A stretch of 64,000 nt of DNA from Devosia sp. (GTDB lineage Bacteria; Pseudomonadota; Alphaproteobacteria; Rhizobiales; Devosiaceae), in contig NZ_JACZKG010000032.1 of the NCBI RefSeq assembly GCF_014860165.1, forward strand, positions 1 to 64,000, given 5' to 3'. Below, one piece after another: positions 27,217 through 35,763 of the stretch (positions are counted from its first letter, which is position 1; each line of letters starts with the position of its first letter). Below the pieces are notes generated by a model. That model worked only from the letters and a program-made list of their open reading frames with translations. It was not told the origin of the DNA and made no database searches. A program made the translations under genes and the position numbers.

Positions 27217-28047
27217 CTAGTGCGACATCAGCACTGTCATCTGGGGGCGCGAGACGACGCCGCGCGTGGCCCCGCCAAGCACCCATTCGGTGAGGCGATT
27301 GTGGCCATAGGCTCCCATCACCAACAGGCCCGCGCCTGCGGACAGGGAGGCCTGCTGCAGACGGTCGCCAATATCGAGCGTACCCCGCCCTGCGCGCGCA
27401 AACTCGCAGACGACGCCACGATAGCGCAGGTGCTCGGCGAGCAGGTCGTTGCGAACCGACTCTAGCGGCTTGTCGTCGTCGACCGTCAGGATAGTCACCT
27501 TCTTGGCACCGTCGATGATGGGCAAGGCGTCGCGAACGGCACGAGCCGCCGCGCGACTACCATCCCAGGCGATGGCGACGATCTCGGCATGAAATGCCAC
27601 ATCCGCGCCGGGCATCAGCAGGACGGGACCGCCGGAGCCGAACAGGACAGCTTCGGCCACCGCAATCTGCGCTTCGGTGCCGCATTCGGGAAGGATGGTA
27701 TAGTCCGAGGTTCTGGCCGCCGCGGCAACCATGTCGGGAAGCAGCTCGGGCGCTCCCCGCAATCGCTGCGACACCAATGGCAACTGCAGGCCTGCGGCAG
27801 CCGCTTCTGCAACGCCCAGCAGCTCGGTGGCCCGTGCGCGGCTCTTCGCTTCGGCATCGGCGATCATGGCGGAAAGGTCGAGCAGCGCCTCGCCCAGAAA
27901 ACTCCTTATGTTCCGAATGTCCACCTCGCCGGCCTGAACCGTTACCCGCCCGCCCAGGCGCGCGGCAAGACTAAGAGCCCGGCGCAAGGCGTCTTTGTCG
28001 GTCGGGTCCGGAAAGGTAAGCAGCGGCATGAAGAAATCGAATGCCAT
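27217..28047 (-). CDS. Universal stress protein (UspA family, tandem-domain length)
   Basis: A 276-residue protein with two Usp-like halves. The C-terminal half keeps the nucleotide-binding signature as MGAYGHNRLTEWVLGGATRGV, with the glycines in family spacing; the N-terminal half is degenerate. Usp proteins bind ATP and help survival in growth arrest or oxygen limitation. The ATG at 28047 was chosen because GGAGAG stands 6 bases upstream; the frame is open further up without a ribosome site. It lies 40 bases after the Crp/Fnr-type gene, so the two are one leftward operon. Confidence 0.88.
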   Translation of the reverse strand: MAFDFFMPLLTFPDPTDKDALRRALSLAARLGGRVTVQAGEVDIRNIRSFLGEALLDLSAMIADAEAKSRARATELLGVAEAAAAGLQLPLVSQRLRGAPELLPDMVAAAARTSDYTILPECGTEAQIAVAEAVLFGSGGPVLLMPGADVAFHAEIVAIAWDGSRAAARAVRDALPIIDGAKKVTILTVDDDKPLESVRNDLLAEHLRYRGVVCEFARAGRGTLDIGDRLQQASLSAGAGLLVMGAYGHNRLTEWVLGGATRGVVSRPQMTVLMSH

Positions 28048-28087
28048 GGTGTCTCTCCTCGGTGGCCGGCCGCAATTGGGATGCCCG

Positions 28088-28747
28088 TCAGATGCAGATC
28101 CCGGCCAGTCGCTCCCGGTCGAGCACGACAACCCTGTCCGCCGACGGCAGGCGGACGAGGCCGCGATCCTTCAGTACCCGCAGGGCGCGCGAGACAGTCT
28201 CGAAGGTCAGCCCCAGATAGTCGCCGATATCGATGCGCTGCATCTGCAGTGCGACGGTCTCGTCAGAATCCTGCTGCTCCATGAGGTTGAGCAAGAAGCG
28301 CGCCAGACGTTCGCTGGCGCTGGCGCGACCCAGCAGCAGCAGATGCGACTGGACCTTTGCAATGCTGCGCAGGGCGAGCTGGAGCAACCCGTCGGCAGCG
28401 GACAGGTCACCCGACCTTACGCGCAGGGTTCGAATTCCCGCACCATCAACGCTCTCCGCGTAGCACTGATGCTCGCGACCCGGATCGAAGCCGAACACGT
28501 CCCCGGCAAAATAGAATGCCGTGATCTGACGACGGCCATCGCTGGTGATGCGGCAGAGCCGCACGGTGCCGAACTCGACAAGGTATAGCGGGCCGACACT
28601 GTCGCCCTGGCCATAGATCGTCGCGTTGATGGGGTAAAAATCGACCGGACCCATAGCGGTGTGCTTGAGCACCTTGGCGAGGTCGGGATCAGTCACTACA
28701 GGCATTTGCGTGTCGGCGTCATGCCGCAAGCCGTTTTGAATGAACAT
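28088..28747 (-). CDS. Crp/Fnr-family regulator, FixK-like (no iron-sulphur cysteines)
   Basis: A 219-residue transcription factor. An N-terminal cyclic-nucleotide-binding-fold domain covers about residues 20-135. A C-terminal winged helix carries the recognition region IGDYLGLTFETVSRAL, whose E-x2-SR pattern is that of Fnr/FixK proteins that bind TTGAT-type half-sites. The N-terminal Cys cluster of Fnr is absent, so it should not sense oxygen directly but act below FixLJ, like FixK. The ATG at 28747 has GGGGAA upstream; a TTG at 28801 is the alternative. It is the best candidate to bind the boxes of this region. Confidence 0.87.
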   Translation of the reverse strand: MFIQNGLRHDADTQMPVVTDPDLAKVLKHTAMGPVDFYPINATIYGQGDSVGPLYLVEFGTVRLCRITSDGRRQITAFYFAGDVFGFDPGREHQCYAESVDGAGIRTLRVRSGDLSAADGLLQLALRSIAKVQSHLLLLGRASASERLARFLLNLMEQQDSDETVALQMQRIDIGDYLGLTFETVSRALRVLKDRGLVRLPSADRVVVLDRERLAGICI

Positions 28748-28826
28748 GTCTGCTTCCCCTGTTTGCTGGTCTGCAGACTTACTTATTCGTGCTTTTGACA
28801 AAACTCCGGTCGTGCCCCCCGGGACT

Positions 28827-28834
28827 CTACGTAC
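28827..28834 (-). promoter_or_regulatory. Candidate FixJ-binding site upstream of the FixK-like gene
   Basis: On the minus strand the sequence reads GTACGTAG, which fits the reported FixJ recognition pattern G(T/G)A(C/A/T)GTA(G/C). It is 79 bases upstream of the ATG at 28747, in the 170-base gap between fixJ and the FixK-like gene. An eight-base match is weak by itself; position and gene context raise it. Confidence 0.35.
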
Positions 28835-28917
28835 CTGATATGTTCCATGCCCAAACCGCCTGCCGCGTGGACTCGTGGAAGGTCTTCACGCCCCCTGCCC
28901 CAACGGCTCCCGGGGGC

Positions 28918-29550
28918 TCAGGTGGCGATTGCGGTTGAATCCACACCGGCATCCATGGTCATTCTGACCAGTTCGGCCAGCGTGCGGGCCTGCATCTTGG
29001 CCATGACGGTCGCGCGGTAGCCTTCCACCGTGCGGGGGCTGATCCCGAGATCGAAGGCGATGACCTTGTTTGGGAGCCCCCTGAGCACCCCGGCCAGCAC
29101 CTGGCGCTCGCGGTCACTCAACAGGGCCAGTGCTTCGACCACGCGAGTACGGTTCTGCTCGGCCCGGTAGTTAGCCCCGGCACGGTCGACGGCCCGGCCG
29201 ATCGATTCGAGAATGGTCTCCTTGCTGAAAGGCTTCTCGATGAAATCCATGGCGCCGTTCTTCATGGCCTCCACGGCCATCTGCACGTCGCCGTGACCGG
29301 TGACCATGATCGTGGGGAGCATGGCAGATAGGGCATTCAGCCTTTTGAGCAGTTCTATACCGTCGATATCGGGCATCCGCAGGTCCGTTACCAGGCAGCC
29401 ATTGCCGACGCCTTCCGCGATCTTCAGGAATTCGCCGGCAGACGCGTGCGTCCGCACGGCATATCCTGCAGCATCGAGCAGAAATGCGAGCGAGGATCGG
29501 ACTGAATCCTCATCGTCAACGATGTGAACGACAATCTCGGCGTTACTCAT
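28918..29550 (-). CDS. fixJ: Response regulator FixJ
   Basis: A 210-residue two-domain regulator. The receiver domain has acidic residues DDED near residue 12, phosphorylated Asp56 in LVTDLRMPD, and a Lys in FIEKPFS. The C-terminal LuxR/FixJ-type helix-turn-helix is in [33 protein letters not shown]. In rhizobia, phospho-FixJ activates fixK under low oxygen. The ATG at 29550 overlaps the end of fixL by eight bases, so the pair is translationally coupled. The frame is open 28 codons further upstream, within fixL, but that start would give no receiver-domain extension known to the family. Confidence 0.93.
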   Translation of the reverse strand: MSNAEIVVHIVDDEDSVRSSLAFLLDAAGYAVRTHASAGEFLKIAEGVGNGCLVTDLRMPDIDGIELLKRLNALSAMLPTIMVTGHGDVQMAVEAMKNGAMDFIEKPFSKETILESIGRAVDRAGANYRAEQNRTRVVEALALLSDRERQVLAGVLRGLPNKVIAFDLGISPRTVEGYRATVMAKMQARTLAELVRMTMDAGVDSTAIAT

Positions 29551-31009
29551 CAGGCTGGTGGCTCTGCATTGGGAGTGTGAAGGTAAAGGTCGTGCCGCCG
29601 CTGTTATTGCGGGCAGCAGAGATCGCTCCCCCATGGGCCTCGACTATCCTCTTGGAGATCGACAGTCCGATGCCCATGCCGCCCGCCTTTGACGTTACGA
29701 AAGGTTGAAACAGCCGGCCAGCCACCTCGTCGGGAATGCCTGAACCGGTGTCGGAAACTTCGATGCGCACCATGCCATCGCTTGCCGCAGAGGTTTCCAC
29801 CAGCAGTTCCCTGACCGGGGCCTCCCGCATCGCCTCGATGGCGTTGCGCATCAGATTGGTCAAGACCTGCTGGATCTGCACCCGATCCACTGTTACCAGG
29901 CCCGTATCGCCCGCAAACCGGAAATCGGCCCGCACGCCATATTCCCGTGACCCGACCAGAGCCAGCCCCGCGGCTTCTTCGACCAGCCGCTTTATGTCCT
30001 CGGGGGCCTTCTCTGTCTCGCCACGGGTCACGAACTCCCGGAGATGGCGGATGATATCGCCGGCACGCAGCGATTGCTTGGATACCTCCGCCAGGGCGCT
30101 GCGCAACTTGTTGGCAAAGGTTTCATCGACCCGGTCAAGCAGCAGCACACCACCCTGCGCGTAGTTGGCGATCGCCGACAGCGGCTGGTTCAGTTCGTGC
30201 GCCAGCGTCGACGCCATTTCCCCCAGTTCGTTCAGCCTGGCCAGTCGCGCCAGTTCGGAATGTGCCGATTCAAGCAGCGCGGCATTCTCCTGCCGCTCGG
30301 TGAGGTCCTGAATGAAGCCCGTGAAGAAGGACCGCTCGCCTGTCCGCGTTTCGCCCACCGCCAGGGACATTGGAAAGGTCGATCCATCCTTCCGTTGCCC
30401 CACCACGACCCGATCCTTGCCAATGATGCGCGCCTCGCCCGTCCTCAGGTATCGCGCGAGATATGCATCATGCTGGCTGCGGTAGGGCTCGGGCATGAGG
30501 ACACTGACATTCCGTCCGATGACCTCGACTGGATCATAGCCGAATTGCCGCGTCGCCGCTCGATTGAACGTCATGATCGTTCCGTCAGTCTCGATGGCCA
30601 CCGTTGCGTCCGGTACCGTGTCGAGGATCGACTGCAGATGCATTTCCCGGCGCTCGACCTCCCATTGCGTCTGCGCCGCCTTTTGTTGGGCACGATGGAG
30701 CATACCCCCCAGCCAGGCCATCAGGAGACCTACGACAAGGAAAAGCACCAGGTTCACGCCTGGAGCGACCAGCGTATCGACATGGAGCGTGGAGAGGTAG
30801 AAGACCGCGGGAGAGGCAATGAGCGTCGCAAATATCCCGGGGGCAAAACCACCAAGGATGACGGCGACCAGAATGACTGGCGTGAAGAGCAGCCCAACCG
30901 CCGAAGTAGGCAGATAGTCATCCATCGCAAAGCGCAGCGGGAAGACGGCAAGCACCAGCACAAGTGCGGCGGCGTAAGGCAGCCATCTATTCTGGGCCAT
31001 TTCGAACAT
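29543..31009 (-). CDS. fixL: Oxygen-sensing haem histidine kinase FixL
   Basis: Numbered from the upstream TTG at 31090, the protein has four membrane helices (about 37-130) and a haem PAS domain (about 150-265). His207 matches the proximal haem ligand of rhizobial FixL, Arg213 is conserved, and Arg227 corresponds to the distal Arg that contacts bound oxygen. Phosphoacceptor His298 is in [11 protein letters not shown], followed by [10 protein letters not shown] and a [10 protein letters not shown] box. The PAS and kinase parts closely resemble Sinorhizobium FixL. The ATG at 31009 is preferred (GGAAAG upstream), which shortens the protein by 27 residues. It is the first gene of fixLJ. Confidence 0.93.
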   Translation of the reverse strand: MFEMAQNRWLPYAAALVLVLAVFPLRFAMDDYLPTSAVGLLFTPVILVAVILGGFAPGIFATLIASPAVFYLSTLHVDTLVAPGVNLVLFLVVGLLMAWLGGMLHRAQQKAAQTQWEVERREMHLQSILDTVPDATVAIETDGTIMTFNRAATRQFGYDPVEVIGRNVSVLMPEPYRSQHDAYLARYLRTGEARIIGKDRVVVGQRKDGSTFPMSLAVGETRTGERSFFTGFIQDLTERQENAALLESAHSELARLARLNELGEMASTLAHELNQPLSAIANYAQGGVLLLDRVDETFANKLRSALAEVSKQSLRAGDIIRHLREFVTRGETEKAPEDIKRLVEEAAGLALVGSREYGVRADFRFAGDTGLVTVDRVQIQQVLTNLMRNAIEAMREAPVRELLVETSAASDGMVRIEVSDTGSGIPDEVAGRLFQPFVTSKAGGMGIGLSISKRIVEAHGGAISAARNNSGGTTFTFTLPMQSHQPDE

Positions 31010-31140
31010 CCAGACTTTCCGCGCCACCGAGCCGTCCTGCAACCATCCGCTCACAGCCGAAGTGGTAATCCTTCGGAACTGCAGTGGCAAGGAGACGCCA
31101 CCTGCGCGGCAACGCCCAACTACCTGTCATCCCGGAACTT

Positions 31141-31155
31141 TCTCCGGCCCGGAGA
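31141..31155 (-). terminator. Possible hairpin after the P-type ATPase gene
   Basis: TCTCCGG and CCGGAGA form a perfect inverted repeat around one base, 34 bases beyond the P-type ATPase stop and before the fixL promoter region. A T-run is lacking, so this is a tentative terminator. Confidence 0.3.
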
Positions 31156-31188
31156 GCCGAGGGGCGTTCTACCCGAACCGGATCGTGA

Positions 31189-33822
31189 TCAACGGGCGCG
31201 GGCGCCCTGGCGCCTGCGGCGCAACCATTTGTCTGCCTCCATAACCAGAAGGAGCGACGCTGCGACGCCCAGGAGCATCGCCCAGATGGCCGGACTGACG
31301 GGCTGAACCTCCAGTACATCGCGAAGAACAGGAATGTAGGGAGCCGCCAGATGCAGCGTTTGCGCGACCGCAATCGAAGCCATAAGCGGCCAGTTGTGTG
31401 AGAGGGGTATCCGGAATGCAGAGCGGGTCTCCGAGCGCACATTGAACGCATGCACGTTTTCGAAGAGCACCATCAGAATGAGCAGGAGATTGCGGGCTTC
31501 AACCTCGGGGACGCCCAGCGACAGTGCCCAGGCGAAGACGGCGAAGGCGACGACGCCCATATAGATTCCCGAGACCGCGACCTGGCGAATGAGCAGCCCG
31601 TCCAGGAGGCGTTCGGTTGGCCGACGCGGCGGCTTGTCGAGCAGGTCCGACTCGGGTTTCTCGAAGGCCAGCGCCACATCCTGTCCCCCATTGGTGACCA
31701 GGTTGAGCCAGAGCAGTTGCACCGCGCCCAGCGGCAAGGGCAGGCCCGTGGCCACCGACAGGAAGAATATGATCGCCTCGGCCGCGCCGGTGCTGATCAG
31801 CAGGTAGATGACCTTGCGAATATTGGCATAGGCCGCCCTGCCCTCCTCGATCCCAGCAACGATGGAAGCGAAGTTGTCGTCGGTCAACACAAGGTCGGAT
31901 GCGTCGCGGGCCGCATCGGTCCCGTCGCGCCCCATGGACACGCCGATATCGGCGCGGACCAAAGCGGGTGCATCATTCACACCGTCGCCGGTCATTGCCA
32001 CGAAGTGACCAGCGGCCCTGAGCCCCTCCACGATCTGGACCTTTTGGGACGGTTCGACCCGGGCGAAGACCCGCGCTGCCGCCACACGGGCCGTCGCGCC
32101 GGCGTCGCCTTCGGCAAGCACCAGATCCTTGCCGGTAACCACCTCCCCGGCATGTGTCGCCAGCCCAAGTTGCCGCGCGATGGCCAGCGCCGTCCCCGGA
32201 TGATCGCCAGTAATCATCCGTACCTCGACCCCGGCACGATGGCAATCGGCCACCGCTTGGCGCGCTTCCGGCCGCAGGGGATCGATGAACCCCACCAGAC
32301 CGAGCAAGGTCAGGCCGGTGAGCTCCTCCTCCAGCCCTCCGGCCTCCGCCATCTCCACGCCCTTGGTTGCGATGGCCAGAACGCGATATCCCTCGCCGGC
32401 CATGATCTCGACCTGCCGCGCGGCCTCCATCGCATTCATGCTGAGTGGCAAGATGACCTCTGGCGCACCCTTCACGTGTATGAAGTGACCATCCTCGTGC
32501 CGGTTGAGCGTGGCCGAATACCGTCGCTCCGCCGAGAACGGCACCTCGTCCAGTCGAGGCGCCCCGGCTCTCAAGGCGCTGGCATCGATCGCGTTTTTCT
32601 CGGCCAGCCAGAGCAGGGCAATGTCGACGGTGTCGCCGACGCCACCGTCATCCGAGGCGACGTCCAGCCAGGCGTCATTGCAGAGCGCGGCGGACCGGCC
32701 GAGCGCCGTGAGTTCGGCGCGAAGACTTCCACCCCCACTGTCTTCCCCCTCCGCCAGGGCGATGGACCCGTAACCAGGGATCCAGACCCACTCGGCGGTG
32801 AGCTCGTTCACGGTCAGCGTTCCGGTCTTGTCGGTGGCAATGACCGTGCAGGCGCCCAATCCCTCGACGGCCGGCAAATGGCGCACGATCACGTTGCGCC
32901 TCGCCATTCTCCTTGTGGCTATGGACAGGGCCACGGTGACGGCCACCGGCAGACCCTCGGGAATGATGGAGACTGCCAGCGCAACACCGACCAGCAGCAC
33001 CTCCTTGAGTTCGGCGCCGGCCAGCAGCCTGGGCGCGACGATTGCGGCGACCAGGACCAGCGCGACCACGCCCAACGCCCTGGTAAAGCCGTCAAGCCTC
33101 TTGGTCAGTGGCGGCTCCGTTCCCGGCCCGGCCACCGTTTCGGCGATATGCCCGAGTTCCGTGTTCGTCCCGGTGGCAACGACGAATCCCTCACACCGGC
33201 CGACCCTGGCGACAGTTCCCGCAAAGAGCTGATTGCGCCTGTCAGCGAGTGGTGTATCGGGCGACAGGGCGACGTTCGCTTCCTTTTCCACCAGTGCGGA
33301 CTCGCCGGTCATCGACGACTCGTCGATGAGAAACTCGACCGACCTGATCAGGCGAAGGTCTGCAGGAACACGATCCCCAGCCTCGACAAGGACCACGTCA
33401 CCCGGCACGAGGTCGCGGCCGTCCACCACCACGGTTTCGCCGTCGCGACGGACCTTTGCCAACGTCCGCAGGGCGCTGCGCAATGCGGCAGTGTTGGCAT
33501 CGGCGCGCGCTTCCTGCGTGGCGCCGATTGCCGAGTTGATGATCAGGATGACGAAGATGAACGCTGCATCGGCACCATCGCCCATGACCACTGAGGCCGC
33601 CCCCGCCAGCAGAAGCAGGTAGATCAGCGGGCTACGAAGCTGCCCCAGCACGATGGCGATCAGCGACCGTCGCTTTGGCGGCTTCAGCGCATTGGGTCCA
33701 AACCTGTCCAGGCGGCGCCTGGCCTCCTCAGAATCCAGACCGCCAGATTCGGCTTCCAGCTGGGCTCCGACCTGATCCACCGGAAGGGCATGCCAGGAAA
33801 TCTCTTTCTGCAGCAATTGCAT
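31189..33822 (-). CDS. Cation-transporting P-type ATPase (type II, Ca2+/PMA1-like)
   Basis: An 877-residue ion pump. It has an N-terminal cation-ATPase domain, the TGES actuator loop (SMTGESALVEKE), the transmembrane PEGLP motif of type II pumps, phosphorylated Asp331 in DKTGTLT, and the hinge motif MTGDGVNDAPAL. About ten membrane helices can be seen. PEGLP and overall length suggest Ca2+ or a related cation rather than heavy metals; the ion is not proven. It is divergent from the alcohol dehydrogenase gene and shares the FixK box at 33886 with it. The mycobacterial CtpF of the hypoxia regulon is a similar case. Confidence 0.9.
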   Translation of the reverse strand: MQLLQKEISWHALPVDQVGAQLEAESGGLDSEEARRRLDRFGPNALKPPKRRSLIAIVLGQLRSPLIYLLLLAGAASVVMGDGADAAFIFVILIINSAIGATQEARADANTAALRSALRTLAKVRRDGETVVVDGRDLVPGDVVLVEAGDRVPADLRLIRSVEFLIDESSMTGESALVEKEANVALSPDTPLADRRNQLFAGTVARVGRCEGFVVATGTNTELGHIAETVAGPGTEPPLTKRLDGFTRALGVVALVLVAAIVAPRLLAGAELKEVLLVGVALAVSIIPEGLPVAVTVALSIATRRMARRNVIVRHLPAVEGLGACTVIATDKTGTLTVNELTAEWVWIPGYGSIALAEGEDSGGGSLRAELTALGRSAALCNDAWLDVASDDGGVGDTVDIALLWLAEKNAIDASALRAGAPRLDEVPFSAERRYSATLNRHEDGHFIHVKGAPEVILPLSMNAMEAARQVEIMAGEGYRVLAIATKGVEMAEAGGLEEELTGLTLLGLVGFIDPLRPEARQAVADCHRAGVEVRMITGDHPGTALAIARQLGLATHAGEVVTGKDLVLAEGDAGATARVAAARVFARVEPSQKVQIVEGLRAAGHFVAMTGDGVNDAPALVRADIGVSMGRDGTDAARDASDLVLTDDNFASIVAGIEEGRAAYANIRKVIYLLISTGAAEAIIFFLSVATGLPLPLGAVQLLWLNLVTNGGQDVALAFEKPESDLLDKPPRRPTERLLDGLLIRQVAVSGIYMGVVAFAVFAWALSLGVPEVEARNLLLILMVLFENVHAFNVRSETRSAFRIPLSHNWPLMASIAVAQTLHLAAPYIPVLRDVLEVQPVSPAIWAMLLGVAASLLLVMEADKWLRRRRQGARAR

Positions 33823-33885
33823 GAACCTTCCACCGCCGGAAAATGGGCGTCGCGCCTCTTATGCCCCGACGCTCTCCACTGCCAC

Positions 33886-33899
33886 TTGACCGACGTCAA
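33886..33899. promoter_or_regulatory. Shared divergent FNR/FixK box
   Basis: TTGACCGACGTCAA is fully symmetric in its half-sites. Rightward, a -10-like GATACT (33922-33927) begins 22 bases later, before the dehydrogenase ATG at 33956. Leftward, CATAAG (33863-33858) lies 22 bases away, before the ATPase ATG at 33822. A single box can therefore serve both genes in class II geometry. Confidence 0.72.
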
Positions 33900-33955
33900 G
33901 ACTGGCGCCGCCACGATCCAGGATACTTCTCCAGGGATTGAATGTGGTGAGAGCA

Positions 33956-34939
33956 ATGAAAGCAATGAGGTTGCATCGGCCAGGCCAGCCGCTGATCCTG
34001 GAGGAGGTCGATCGCCCCACCCCCCTGCCTGACGAGGTCCTTATCAGGGTCAGGGCGTGCGGAGTCTGCCGAACCGACCTCCACATTGTGGATGGCGACC
34101 TGCCCGCACACGTCCTGCCGCTCATACCGGGGCACGAAATCGTCGGCGAAGTGATCCAGGCAGGCGCTGAGGTTACGACCTTGCGCATCGGCCAGAGGGT
34201 CGGCGTTCCCTGGTTGGGGCGGACATGCGGCACCTGCGAATATTGCACCTCCGGGCGGGAGAACCTGTGCGACAGGCCGGCCTTCACCGGCTATGACCTC
34301 GATGGCGGCTATGCCGAATTCGCCGTCGCGCATGCGGCCGCCTGCATCCCGCTCCCCGACAACCTGGGCGACAGCCACCAGGCCCCACTCCTGTGCGCCG
34401 GCCTCATCGGCTTCCGCGCCTACCGAGCCGCAGGGCCCGTCAAGACCCTAGGCATCATCGGCTTTGGCGCTGCCGCGCATATCATCGCCCAGATCGCCCG
34501 TTCGGACGGGGTAAAGATATTTGCCTTCACCAAGCCATCGGACGAGGCGGCACGCCGCTTCGCCCTCGACCTCGGGGCAGCCTGGGCCGGCGGATCCGAT
34601 CAGTCACCGCCGGGCAGGCTCGACGCCGTCATCATCTTCGCGCCCGACGGCTCACTGGTTCCGCGCGCGCTGCAACTGGTCCGCAAGGGAGGGCGGGTGG
34701 TTTGCGCAGGCATCCACATGTCGGACATACCGGCCTTCCCGTATTTCGACCTGTGGGGTGAGCGACACATCTGCTCGGTCGCCAACCTCACCCGCGCCGA
34801 CGCTGCAGATTTCTTCGCCCGCATCCAGACTATCGAGTTGAAAACCGTCGTCGTGCCCTACGCCCTGAGCGACGCAAACGTCGCCTTGTCCGATCTGCGC
34901 GACGGGAGGTTGAATGGGGCAGCCGTCCTGGTGCTCTGA
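33956..34939 (+). CDS. Zinc-dependent alcohol dehydrogenase
   Basis: A 327-residue medium-chain dehydrogenase. Catalytic zinc ligands are Cys35 or Cys38 in [10 protein letters not shown] and His60/Glu61 in PGHE. Structural zinc ligands are Cys91, Cys94, Cys97 and Cys105. The cofactor loop is IIGFGAAAH. It probably reduces aldehydes or oxidises alcohols with NAD(H), useful for redox disposal when respiration is limited. The ATG at 33956 has GGTGAG a few bases upstream; a TTG at 33938 is the alternative. It is controlled by the shared FixK box. Confidence 0.9.
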   Translation: MKAMRLHRPGQPLILEEVDRPTPLPDEVLIRVRACGVCRTDLHIVDGDLPAHVLPLIPGHEIVGEVIQAGAEVTTLRIGQRVGVPWLGRTCGTCEYCTSGRENLCDRPAFTGYDLDGGYAEFAVAHAAACIPLPDNLGDSHQAPLLCAGLIGFRAYRAAGPVKTLGIIGFGAAAHIIAQIARSDGVKIFAFTKPSDEAARRFALDLGAAWAGGSDQSPPGRLDAVIIFAPDGSLVPRALQLVRKGGRVVCAGIHMSDIPAFPYFDLWGERHICSVANLTRADAADFFARIQTIELKTVVVPYALSDANVALSDLRDGRLNGAAVLVL

Positions 34940-34970
34940 GGCGACATCCTACGGGAGAGTCGCCCGCCGT

Positions 34971-34984
34971 TTGACGCGGATCAA
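34971..34984 (+). promoter_or_regulatory. FNR/FixK box upstream of the ABC exporter operon
   Basis: TTGACGCGGATCAA fits TTGAY-N4-RTCAA. A -10-like CATTAT lies at 35008-35013, 23 bases after the box. The class II transcription start would fall at the ATG (35019), which has no ribosome site, so a leaderless message is predicted. Confidence 0.7.
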
Positions 34985-35018
34985 GGCGGCGGACACACGC
35001 CTGTCGCCATTATCAGGC

Positions 35019-35759
35019 ATGTTAGACCGATCCGCTGCACCCTCCGTTGCCAAAGGCGAGCCGCTGCTGCGGACGAGCGGCCTCTCCAAGACCTATGATA
35101 TGGGCGAACTGAAGGTGGTCGCGCTCAATCAGGTAGATTTCTCCGCCAATGCCGGCGAGTTCATCGTCATCCTGGGGCCATCCGGCTCTGGCAAGTCGAC
35201 CTTTCTCAACCTCATCGGCGGCCTGGATACGGCCACATCGGGCGAAGCCTGGTTCCAGGATCATCAGCTTACCGGTGCGCGCGAGGCCGCACTCACACGC
35301 TATCGGCGCGACCATGTGGGCTTCGTGTTTCAGTTCTACAACCTGGTTCCGAGCCTGACCGCCCGCGAGAATGTCCGGCTGGTTACCGAGATCGCACGCA
35401 ATCCCATGCGCCCCGAGGAAGCGCTTGACATGGTTGGGCTGGGCACCCGCATGGACCACTTCCCAGCCCAGCTCTCCGGCGGCGAGCAGCAGCGCGTCGC
35501 CATCGCCCGGGCCATCGCCAAGCGACCCGATCTCCTGCTTTGTGACGAACCCACCGGCGCGCTTGATTCCAAGACCGGGGTGGTGGTGCTCGAAGCTCTC
35601 ACCAGGGTCAATGCCGAGTTGGGCACGACGACCCTGGTCATCACTCACAATGTCGCCATTCGCGCCATCGCCGACCGGGTCGTGAACTTCGCCGATGGCG
35701 GAATTGCCTCGATCCAGGTCAATGCCCAGCGGATGTCAGCATCCTCGGTCGGCTGGTGA
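35019..35759 (+). CDS. ABC transporter ATP-binding protein (LolD/MacB/DevA type)
   Basis: A 246-residue ATPase with Walker [10 protein letters not shown]-loop FQFYNL, signature LSGGEQQR and Walker [13 protein letters not shown], the last typical of the LolD/MacB/FtsE class that drives extrusion of lipids, peptides or macrolides. The ATG at 35019 was chosen because it gives the normal N-terminus; the frame is open further upstream, across the FixK box. Together with the permease and the HlyD-type adaptor it makes a complete three-part exporter of DevABC style. Confidence 0.9.
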   Translation: MLDRSAAPSVAKGEPLLRTSGLSKTYDMGELKVVALNQVDFSANAGEFIVILGPSGSGKSTFLNLIGGLDTATSGEAWFQDHQLTGAREAALTRYRRDHVGFVFQFYNLVPSLTARENVRLVTEIARNPMRPEEALDMVGLGTRMDHFPAQLSGGEQQRVAIARAIAKRPDLLLCDEPTGALDSKTGVVVLEALTRVNAELGTTTLVITHNVAIRAIADRVVNFADGGIASIQVNAQRMSASSVGW

Positions 35760-35763
35760 CCTG

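Noticed and set aside
31450-33594. 714-codon open frame on the plus strand opposite the P-type ATPase
   Set aside because: The ATPase on the minus strand has all catalytic motifs. The opposite frame is open because of GC-rich third-codon bias and shows His/Gln/Arg-rich, motif-free translation.
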